A stretch of 8,541 nt of DNA, taken from JBBRLA01 sp038231615 (GTDB lineage: Bacteria > Myxococcota_A > Polyangia > Palsa-1104 > JAEUJZ01). Where the stretch lies: assembly GCA_038231615.1 (NCBI GenBank), contig JBBRLA010000361.1, positions 1 to 8,541 of the forward strand, given 5' to 3'. The notes below the pieces were generated by a model that was not told the DNA's origin, did no database searches, and saw only the letters and a program-made list of their open reading frames with translations. Each line of letters opens with the position of its first letter. Positions within the stretch are counted from its first letter, which is position 1. Of this stretch, positions 1 to 5,087 are shown one piece after another. The position numbers and the translations under genes are program-made.

Positions 1-884
1 AACTCCCCCAAAGCATCCAGGATGCCCTCCGCCGTCTCGCGGGCGGCGTGCTCCCTGCCGCCGGGCAGTTCGGGCAAAAGCAGCACCATCTGCCCGTCGC
101 CGATCCAACCAGCGACGTCGATGAGGCGAAGGTGGGCGGATAAGGTGCGCTCGACGGCGTCGCGTCCGGTAGCACGCAGTTGTGATGATGATGATGCGGA
201 GTGCTGTTCATCGGTAGCATGCAGTTGTTGAGATGATGATGCGGAGGGCGGTTCGTCGATGGCACGCAGTTGTTGTGATGATGATGCGGCGGGCGGTTCA
301 TCCTCTACGCGGGCGTCGATCTTCCCGTGGGCCGGCGAGCCCCCCCCAAAACCTGCGGCTTTTGCGACAGCGCCCGCCTCGGGCCTTGGCAAAAGGATCG
401 ACACCACCGACAGGGGCTGTTCGGTGCGCAGGGTGCGCTCGATCTCCTCTTCCAGGCGCTGTCGCAAAAGCCGCGCGTCCAGGAAGGACCGGTCGGTCTG
501 CTGACGGGCGCCGCTGTGGAAGACCAGGGTGATGTCGCCCACGCTGATGACGTCGCCCGAGTCGATGGACTTGCCGCCGGCCACGGGGACCCCGTTGACC
601 TTGGTGCCGTTGTGACTGTCCAGGTCGGCGATCTGCGCCTCCCCCTGCGACAGGGTGATGCGGGCGTGGCGCCGGGAGATCGAACTGTCGGAAAGCCGCA
701 GGTCAGCCTCGGCGGTGCGGCCGATCAGGACGGCGCCGGTGCGGGGCAGGTGAAAGAAGGAGGAAGACCCTCCCTCCAGTACGAGCAGATAAAATCGACC
801 CTCTACCGGGCTGTCTGGGGGCAGCACGGTGCGGGTCGCCGTACGTAGGTTGGCTTCTGCGCTCATCTTGCCTTCTGCACTCAT
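1..884 (-). CDS. FHA-domain regulator, probable sigma-54 activator (C-terminus beyond left edge)
   Basis: The 294 visible residues form the N-terminal part of a protein that continues past position 1. Residues about 30-125 are an FHA (phosphothreonine-binding) domain: the IGR motif (G55, R56), S70-x-x-H73 in SRRH, and N92-G93 in HNGT are all present. Residues about 133-166 (LEEEIER then a hydrophobic strand ending ILLP) and 240-294 (ending MVLLLPELPGG plus a helix) resemble the degenerate cyclase/GGDEF-like fold found between FHA and AAA+ domains in myxobacterial FHA-type sigma-54 activators. No AAA+ domain is in the window, so that assignment is inference. A low-complexity insert with three 15-residue repeats lies between the two halves. 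ATG 884 is preceded by AAAGG very close to it; ATG 866 (residue 7) has AGAAGG 4 nt upstream and may be the true start. The first residues are themselves duplicated (MSAEGK/MSAEAN). The gene is divergent from the kinase gene, whose product could phosphorylate the FHA ligand. Confidence 0.85.
   Translation of the reverse strand, partial: MSAEGKMSAEANLRTATRTVLPPDSPVEGRFYLLVLEGGSSSFFHLPRTGAVLIGRTAEADLRLSDSSISRRHARITLSQGEAQIADLDSHNGTKVNGVPVAGGKSIDSGDVISVGDITLVFHSGARQQTDRSFLDARLLRQRLEEEIERTLRTEQPLSVVSILLPRPEAGAVAKAAGFGGGSPAHGKIDARVEDEPPAASSSQQLRAIDEPPSASSSQQLHATDEQHSASSSSQLRATGRDAVERTLSAHLRLIDVAGWIGDGQMVLLLPELPGGREHAARETAEGILDALGE
168..302 (-). repeat. Three in-frame 45-bp tandem repeats in the FHA gene
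   Basis: Three consecutive 45-bp units (302-258, 257-213, 212-168 on the minus strand) encode DEPPAASSSQQLRAI, DEPPSASSSQQLHAT and DEQHSASSSSQLRAT. The units share runs of TCA and the block CAACTGC, and length is conserved exactly, so the frame stays open. They form a Ser/Gln-rich loop inside the presumed cyclase-like fold. Confidence 0.9.
355..474. repeat. Perfect 20-bp inverted repeat within the FHA gene
   Basis: GCGGCTTTTGCGACAGCGCC at 355-374 is the exact reverse complement of 455-474, with an 80-bp spacer. On the coding strand the arms encode unrelated peptides: one gives part of RLLRQRL at the start of the domain after FHA, the other part of GAVAKAAG in the low-complexity insert. Protein conservation therefore does not explain the identity. 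Confidence 0.9.
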
Positions 885-891
885 CGCCTTT

Positions 892-900
892 TAGTTAGCA
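892..900 (-). promoter_or_regulatory. Extended -10 like element for the FHA gene
   Basis: On the minus strand TGCTAACTA reads as an extended -10 (TGn plus TAACTA) ending 7 nt before ATG 884. Transcription from it would begin near 885, giving either a leaderless message from 884 or a leader of about 19 nt with AGAAGG in front of ATG 866. No good -35 hexamer is visible, though TTGCCG lies 19 nt upstream. Confidence 0.35.
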
Positions 901-982
901 AACCTACACATCTTGGCGGCAAAATTCGCCGTTGGCAAGCGCCGCCGTCGCGATCCGATCGCCACGGCATCCGTTCCCGTGG

Positions 983-988
983 TACTCT
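983..988 (+). promoter_or_regulatory. -10 like TACTCT directly before the kinase start
   Basis: TACTCT ends 5 nt before ATG 994, the spacing expected if transcription starts at the ATG and the message is leaderless. The only purine-rich sequence, GAAGG, touches the ATG and is too close for a normal Shine-Dalgarno pairing. No clear -35 hexamer is seen. Confidence 0.3.
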
Positions 989-993
989 GAAGG

Positions 994-2889
994 ATGCAGT
1001 CCTCGTCTCCGGTCTCTCCCGTGTCAGGCCGGGGGGGCCTTATCGGGCGGACCCTGGGGGGGAACTACCTGATCGAGCGCAAGATCAGTGACGGCGGCAT
1101 GGGTACGGTCTACGCCGCCCGGCACACCCGCCTGCCCGCCACCTTCGCCGTGAAAGTACTGCACCGGGACCTTTACCCCAGCTCCGGGGAGAGCGACGAG
1201 GTGTTCCAGCGCTTCCGTCAGGAAGCGGAGATCACGTCCTCGCTGCGCCACCCGCACATCGTGCAGGTGCTGGACTACAACCGGCTTCCCGACGGCACCA
1301 TCTATCTGGTCATGGAGTACCTGGACGGCGAGGACCTCCACGCGCGCATCCGCAGGCAGGGCCGGCTGCCGCTGGCCGAGGTGCTGCCCATGGCGCGGCA
1401 GATCAGCAGCGCGCTTGGCGCGGCCCACAAACACAACGTGGTACACCGCGACCTGAAGCCGCAGAACCTCTTCCTGTGCCAGCAGGACCATGGGGAGCGG
1501 ATCATCGAGGTGGTCAAGGTGCTGGACTTCGGCATCTCGAAGATCCGCCGCCCCGCCGGCCCCGATGAAACCGGGGAGCTGACCCGGGCCGGCCGGCTTC
1601 TGGGCACGCCGCAGTTCATGGCGCCGGAGCAGGCCGCGGGGCAAAACCACCTGATCGATGCGCGCACCGATCAGTTCGCGCTGGGGTCGATCTTGTACTA
1701 TGCGCTGAGCGGGCAGATGCCCTTTTCGGCGAATGACCTGGCCGCGGTGCTCTTCCAGGTGCTCTACATCGAGCCGCCGCCCTTGCACTTGGTCGCGCCG
1801 GTGCCGCAGGAGGTCGGGGAAGTGGTGGCGCGGGCGATGGCCAAGCAACCGGAAAAGCGCCACGCCTCGGTGGCCGAGCTTTTGCGGGCGCTGGAGGTTG
1901 CGGCCCAGGGGACGATGATGGCGCCGTCGCAGACCGACCGCCGGGCGCAGCCGGGACCGCCGCCGCGGGCACAGCAGCACCACCACGACGAAAGCACGGT
2001 GCTGGTCCCGGTCCCCTCGCTGACCGACCCGCAGGGGCCGCCCTTGGGCCCGGGGATGCCGAGCCAGAAGGGGCTGCCCACACCCTCGGGGAGGTCCGGG
2101 CTGCCGCTGGGACCTGTCGCTTTCGCCCCGCCAGCCAGCAACTCGGGGAGGTCCGGGCTGTCGCTTCCGCCGGGGCCCGTCGCTTTCGTCCCGCCGGCCA
2201 GCGACTCGACCCGGAGGGTCCAGCTTGGGTCCGGTGTCCTTCCGGTGACCACCCTGTCCGGCAGCACCGGCACCATGGAGCACGCCGCCACCCCGTCCCC
2301 GCGAAGATCCGGAGCGCCTCGCCGCCCGGCCTCTTTCGCCATGGCCGCCGCCCTGCTGATTTCCGTGGGGACCACCGTGTGGATCCTCGGCCCGCGGAAG
2401 CCCGGCGTCTCGTCCACCGCGGTTTTCCTGGAGCGCCGGCAGGGGGCCCCGGCGTACGGCAAAAAGGGTCAGTCGACTGACCCTTTCGCCACGGCCGGCA
2501 AGCCCCGCCCCCCCGGCGCCCCCGCCTTGTCCGGCGCGGCGGGGGAGTTTGACCGCTTGCTACTGGAAGAGGACGCCCTGCGTCAGAAGGAGGACCTCGC
2601 CGGGGCCCGCCGGGCCCTCAGTCAGGCCTTGCGCCTGTACCCCCAGAGCCCCCGCGCCCGCGCCGCCATGGGCCGGCTGGAGATGGAGGCCCACAATTTC
2701 GCCGAAGCCCAACGCTGGCTGCGCGAGGCCACCGCCGCCGAACCCGACAACGCCAACCACCACCTGTGGCTGTGTCAGGCGCGTTTCCGCCTGAAGGACC
2801 GCTCCGGCGCCCGCGCCTCCTGCGCCCGCGCCCTGCACCTCGATCCCTCCCTGACCGACGCCACGCTGATCCTCCGCGGAATCCGCTGA
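994..2889 (+). CDS. Hanks-type Ser/Thr protein kinase with Pro-rich linker, one membrane helix and extracytoplasmic TPRs
   Basis: This 631-aa bifunctional-topology kinase probably senses through its exported part and phosphorylates Ser/Thr in the cytoplasm. The kinase domain spans about residues 24-300: glycine-rich loop ISDGGMGTVY (31-40), ATP-binding K54 (AVK), likely alpha-C E77, HRDLKPQN (D153, N158), DFG 178-180, GT 204-205 and APE 210-212. All catalytic residues are present and it is an RD kinase. The first glycine of the usual GxGGMG is replaced by Ser. Residues 305-445 are Pro/Gly/Ser-rich with a tandem duplication. Residues about 447-466 form one membrane helix. Residues about 517-619 hold three TPR-like units, each ending in an LYP, AEPDN or LDPS type turn, placed outside the inner membrane. 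The gene diverges from the FHA gene, converges with the PIN gene and no partner follows it. ATG 994 is the start just before the conserved N-terminus. Confidence 0.95.
   Translation: MQSSSPVSPVSGRGGLIGRTLGGNYLIERKISDGGMGTVYAARHTRLPATFAVKVLHRDLYPSSGESDEVFQRFRQEAEITSSLRHPHIVQVLDYNRLPDGTIYLVMEYLDGEDLHARIRRQGRLPLAEVLPMARQISSALGAAHKHNVVHRDLKPQNLFLCQQDHGERIIEVVKVLDFGISKIRRPAGPDETGELTRAGRLLGTPQFMAPEQAAGQNHLIDARTDQFALGSILYYALSGQMPFSANDLAAVLFQVLYIEPPPLHLVAPVPQEVGEVVARAMAKQPEKRHASVAELLRALEVAAQGTMMAPSQTDRRAQPGPPPRAQQHHHDESTVLVPVPSLTDPQGPPLGPGMPSQKGLPTPSGRSGLPLGPVAFAPPASNSGRSGLSLPPGPVAFVPPASDSTRRVQLGSGVLPVTTLSGSTGTMEHAATPSPRRSGAPRRPASFAMAAALLISVGTTVWILGPRKPGVSSTAVFLERRQGAPAYGKKGQSTDPFATAGKPRPPGAPALSGAAGEFDRLLLEEDALRQKEDLAGARRALSQALRLYPQSPRARAAMGRLEMEAHNFAEAQRWLREATAAEPDNANHHLWLCQARFRLKDRSGARASCARALHLDPSLTDATLILRGIR
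2086..2205 (+). repeat. In-frame tandem duplication in the kinase linker
   Basis: Two adjacent units (2086-2142, 57 bp; 2143-2205, 63 bp) both encode SGRSGL, then a short Pro/Leu stretch, then GPVAF(A/V)PPAS(N/D). The second unit has two additional residues. The duplication lies in the cytoplasmic linker between the kinase domain and the membrane helix. Confidence 0.85.
2463..2486. repeat. Perfect 24-bp palindrome inside the kinase gene
   Basis: The core GGGTCAGTCGACTGACCC is a perfect palindrome, extended on both sides by AAA and TTT. It sits in the segment coding for the linker just after the membrane helix (GKKGQSTDPF) and shares AAAAAGGGTC and GTCRACTGACCC with a second site near 4945-4978. 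Confidence 0.9.
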
Positions 2890-2944
2890 GCGCCCGGCTC
2901 AGTACACCGCCCGGCCTACGCCGCATGTCGCCGTGGTGGCTGGC
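2890..2944. other. Convergent intergenic spacer between kinase and PIN genes
   Basis: These 55 bp separate two converging stop codons (kinase TGA, PIN-gene TAG). I see a direct repeat of GCCCGGC but no hairpin followed by a T-tract in either direction, so no intrinsic terminator can be supported. Confidence 0.6.
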
Positions 2945-3343
2945 CTACGGTTCGCGCGTGGTGGCGACCTGGCTGCCTCGATCGAGCTGCTGGCGATCCA
3001 TCGTGATCAGCGGCTGGCCCAGTTCTTGGGCCAGGGCCAGGTAGACGGCATCGGCCCCCCGGACGCTACAGGTATCGGCCACCCGGGCAGAGGCCTGGGC
3101 CCGCGCGTCCGTCAGCTCATAGAGCTTGTAATCGGCTCGCATCTGCTCGATCGCGCGTTCAACCAGCTCGCCGTTGCCGGTCTCGCGGCGGATAGCGGCC
3201 GCCACCTCGACCAAGAGCAGGTTGGGAGCATGCAGCGTCACCCCGTCGCTGATCGCTTGAGTATACCACAGCAGGCTGCGATTATGGTGCTTATCCCCCG
3301 GGATGAACACGGACGTCATCACGCTGGCGTCGCAGACGGCCAT
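2945..3343 (-). CDS. PIN-domain ribonuclease, VapC-like toxin
   Basis: The 132-aa product has the length and acidic residues of a single PIN domain: D5 (CDAS), E46 (LLLVEVAAAIRR), D98 (GADAVYLALA) and D116 (ITMDRQQL). In the PIN family these coordinate Mg2+ for endoribonuclease cleavage; VapC toxins typically cut tRNA or rRNA. All four positions are intact, so activity is plausible. ATG 3343 lies 5 nt after the stop codon of the upstream TPR gene, so the two are almost certainly co-transcribed and perhaps translationally coupled; ATGAGG within the end of the TPR gene is the nearest SD-like sequence. There is no VapB-type antitoxin (ribbon-helix-helix, AbrB or Phd) next to it. The DNA is less extremely GC-rich than the flanking genes, in keeping with horizontal acquisition. 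Family assignment is firm; toxin function is inferred. Confidence 0.88.
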   Translation of the reverse strand: MAVCDASVMTSVFIPGDKHHNRSLLWYTQAISDGVTLHAPNLLLVEVAAAIRRETGNGELVERAIEQMRADYKLYELTDARAQASARVADTCSVRGADAVYLALAQELGQPLITMDRQQLDRGSQVATTREP

Positions 3344-3348
3344 TCTGG

Positions 3349-3804
3349 CTAGCGCCTCATCTCTTCGATGATCTCAGCGCCGCTCTTGTCGGTCTGGCGG
3401 GCCGCTCCAATGTCGCTGATCAGCTTGAACAAGTTGGCCATTCGCTTCACCAATGCGACCTGTGTGTCGTTGGGATCATCAGGCAGTCCATCGAGAAGCC
3501 GTTGAAAGGTCTGGCCGGCCTCTGCATACCGTCCCGCTGCTTTGTACGTGGTGCCCAGGTTGTTCAGGAGGTGCGCGTTATTCGGTGCCATTCGTATCGC
3601 CGTCTTCATTACCCGAATGGCTTCATCGTGTTCGCCCAGAAGGCTGTGTGCCGTGGCCAGCAGATTATGGACATGCGGATCGGAATCATCGCGCCGGAGT
3701 TCTGCCTGAAGCAGCCGCCGCGCGCGATGCAGTTCCACCTCGGAGCCTCGCTTGATCAGCTCCATGGCCTCCTGTTCGACTGTCTTTTGGACCGGGGCCG
3801 CCAT
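3349..3804 (-). CDS. TPR protein paired with the PIN nuclease, candidate antitoxin or partner
   Basis: This 151-aa soluble protein has no signal peptide and is built of tetratricopeptide repeats: a divergent unit at about 9-40, and clear units at about 42-75 (NLLATAHSLLGEHDEAIRV.. ending MAPN) and 76-109 (NNLGTTYKAAGRYAEAGQTF.. ending LPDD). TPRs mediate protein binding. The C-terminal 42 residues are charged and end in KSGAEIIEEMRR, a short helix reminiscent of the toxin-binding tails of VapB-type antitoxins; that resemblance is my impression and not an alignment. No DNA-binding domain is visible. The gene is first in a two-gene unit with the PIN gene 5 nt downstream. ATG 3804 has only weak SD-like sequence before it. 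Role as antitoxin is inference from position and size; it could equally be a target-recruiting adaptor. Confidence 0.85.
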   Translation of the reverse strand: MAAPVQKTVEQEAMELIKRGSEVELHRARRLLQAELRRDDSDPHVHNLLATAHSLLGEHDEAIRVMKTAIRMAPNNAHLLNNLGTTYKAAGRYAEAGQTFQRLLDGLPDDPNDTQVALVKRMANLFKLISDIGAARQTDKSGAEIIEEMRR

Positions 3805-3819
3805 CGTTCGTCAAGGCTA

Positions 3820-3853
3820 CCATGGCCCCCGGGGCGCCGCCATGGCCCATGGC
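3820..3853. promoter_or_regulatory. Clustered CCATGG palindromes before the TPR-PIN pair, candidate operator
   Basis: CCATGGC (3820-3826) and GCCATGG (3839-3845) form an inverted repeat with 7-bp arms and a 12-nt spacer containing CCCCGGGG. GCCATGGCCCATGGC (3839-3853) is a second, near-gapless 7-1-7 palindrome sharing one arm. The cluster ends 16 bp before the TPR start codon and begins just after a -10 like sequence, where an autoregulating repressor would bind. Confidence 0.4.
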
Positions 3854-3862
3854 TGGGCGGGC

Positions 3863-3868
3863 AATGTA
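3863..3868 (-). promoter_or_regulatory. -10 like TACATT for the TPR-PIN unit
   Basis: On the minus strand TACATT lies in a small A/T-rich island (GATTACATTG) within otherwise GC-rich DNA. It would start transcription near 3856, giving a leader of about 50 nt that carries the CCATGG palindromes. No recognisable -35 hexamer is seen. TAGCCT at 3819-3814 is a weaker alternative close to the start codon. Confidence 0.3.
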
Positions 3869-3978
3869 ATCAGATGGGGCGGCGGGCGGCTATGAAGGCG
3901 GAGCAGCCTCTGGCTTCCTGCCCGGAGACCCCTGGTTGCCTCGATGGCATGGAGGTTGCTTCGAGCCAGACCCAGGGC

Positions 3979-5016
3979 TCAGGTTCCCAACGCCGACAGG
4001 GCCAAAGGCAGCAGGTTGTAGGCCATGTGCACCAGCAGGCCCGCGTAAAGCGACCCCGCCCGGTCCACCGCCACCGCCGCGCAGCAGCCCATCACGAACA
4101 CCGGCGGCGCCCCCGCCAGCGGATAAACCAGCGCCCCGGCCAGCGGATGCACCAGCGCCCCGGCCAGCGGATACACCAGCGCGCTCACCAGCACCGCCGG
4201 CCACAGCGAGAACCGCCGCCGCAGCGGCAAAAACAGGAGCCCACGGAAGATCAGCTCCTCGCTCACGGGCGCCAGCAGAAAAAGGAACATCACCCAGGCC
4301 ATCCCGTGGAACATTCGCTCGATCGACGCCGTGCCCGACTTCTCCGCCAGCCAGCGAGAGAGCCAGGGCACATACGCGAGCACCTCAGCATACACCCGTT
4401 GCATCCCCACCGCCACCGCCGTGCACACCGCCACCGCCCGCAGGAACCGCCGCGCCCCCAGCCACCCGACAAGCCCCAGGTCCGGCAACATATCCGGCGC
4501 CCGGCCCGCCCAGCGCAGATAGAGCACCGAGCCCACCGCCGTCACGCCCGCCAGCCCGTAGGCCAGCGCCAGCGCCTTCTCCGAAAGCTCCGTCGGTTCA
4601 TCCGACAGTGCCACCACGTAGGCCGCCAGGAACACCACGAAGAGCACCCCGGCCAAGATCCCGTCCCAAGGCCCCAGTCGGCGGCCGTCCTTCAATTCCG
4701 GCACTGCCCGCCCGCCGTGGTCTTCTTCCGGCCCGTCCGCGCTCCACAGATGCGGCCCGGCCAGGGCCACCCCCTGGTTCTCCTGCTTCCCCACGGCCCC
4801 GCCTATGGCGAAAACCAGATCGTCTTCTTCTTCAAAGTCACGCGTCGGATTCTCCATCAAAGGGTCATGAGACTGCACGGTCCATGCCGCCATCCACCTC
4901 GTGTGATCTCGCGGCCTTGCCGCCGCCCCGCCTTCGCCCGGGACAAAAAGGGTCCACCCGCTGCGGTCAACTGACCCCACGGCACCGCCGCCGAACCCGC
5001 CCCAGCTCCTCCTCAT
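3979..5016 (-). CDS. CPBP/Abi family intramembrane glutamic protease homologue with altered motif 2
   Basis: The C-terminal half matches the CPBP (CAAX protease and bacteriocin-processing, Rce1/Abi) family of polytopic membrane proteins, which cleave substrates within the membrane or act in immunity. Motif 1, EExxxR, is present as SEELIFRG (E253, E254, R258). The last motif, HxxxN, is present as H330 and N334 in LLVHMAYNL. Motif 2, normally FxxxH, reads Y282-P-L-A-G286, so the histidine is missing, and this exact peptide is triplicated (ALVYPLAG, ALVHPLAG, ALVYPLAG, residues 279-302). Hydrophobic helices start near residue 118. The first 53 residues look non-conserved; starts at 4893 (M42, after GAGGTGG) or 4857 (M54, before an acidic FEEEDD stretch) are good alternatives, while TATAGT 5 nt before ATG 5016 supports the long form. 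Diverges from the gene at 5088. Confidence 0.85.
   Translation of the reverse strand: MRRSWGGFGGGAVGSVDRSGWTLFVPGEGGAAARPRDHTRWMAAWTVQSHDPLMENPTRDFEEEDDLVFAIGGAVGKQENQGVALAGPHLWSADGPEEDHGGRAVPELKDGRRLGPWDGILAGVLFVVFLAAYVVALSDEPTELSEKALALAYGLAGVTAVGSVLYLRWAGRAPDMLPDLGLVGWLGARRFLRAVAVCTAVAVGMQRVYAEVLAYVPWLSRWLAEKSGTASIERMFHGMAWVMFLFLLAPVSEELIFRGLLFLPLRRRFSLWPAVLVSALVYPLAGALVHPLAGALVYPLAGAPPVFVMGCCAAVAVDRAGSLYAGLLVHMAYNLLPLALSALGT
4111..4182 (-). repeat. Three in-frame 24-bp tandem repeats at CPBP motif 2
   Basis: Three adjacent 24-bp units encode ALVYPLAG, ALVHPLAG and ALVYPLAG. They differ at only a few bases (TTT/TGC/TAT region of the fourth codon and the last codons). Expansion adds 16 residues to the membrane segment that should carry the conserved histidine. 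Confidence 0.93.
4945..4978. repeat. Second copy of the AAAAAGGGTC / GTCRACTGACCC motif
   Basis: AAAAAGGGTC (4945-4954) is followed after 11 nt by GGTCAACTGACCCC (4965-4978), itself an imperfect palindrome (GGTCA-AC-TGACC). The palindrome inside the kinase gene has the same two blocks almost fused. The site lies in the uncertain N-terminal extension or 5' leader of the CPBP gene. Confidence 0.6.
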
Positions 5017-5021
5017 TCCGT

Positions 5022-5027
5022 ACTATA
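5022..5027 (-). promoter_or_regulatory. -10 like TATAGT before the CPBP gene
   Basis: On the minus strand TATAGT ends 5 nt before ATG 5016. The same A/T island reads TATACT on the plus strand (5024-5029), so it could also serve the divergent gene at 5088 with a leader of about 50 nt. No -35 hexamer is evident for either direction. Confidence 0.35.
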
Positions 5028-5087
5028 CTCAGACACGTTCCAAAGTCGGAGTTCACATCCGCCAAACTCCGCGTCTTGGCTGGGATC

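Noticed and set aside
327..848. 173-codon plus-strand frame opposite the FHA gene
   Set aside because: The opposite strand encodes an intact FHA domain with its conserved residues.
1024..2283. 419-codon minus-strand open frame opposite the kinase
   Set aside because: Shadow of the kinase domain; the plus strand carries every Hanks motif.
3971..3993. GAGCC/GGCTC hairpin near the end of the CPBP gene as a terminator
   Set aside because: Only a 5-bp stem with an 8-nt loop, no T-tract, and it overlaps the stop-codon region.
3502..4974. 490-codon plus-strand open frame rich in Arg, His and Gln
   Set aside because: It is the complement of the TPR and CPBP genes, with no domain; those genes have recognisable motifs.
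3936..5087. Upstream open extension of the 5088-6401 frame, giving a much longer protein
   Set aside because: It is antisense to the CPBP gene, very Pro/Arg-rich, and would bury the export signal at residue 385; the open frame follows from high GC.
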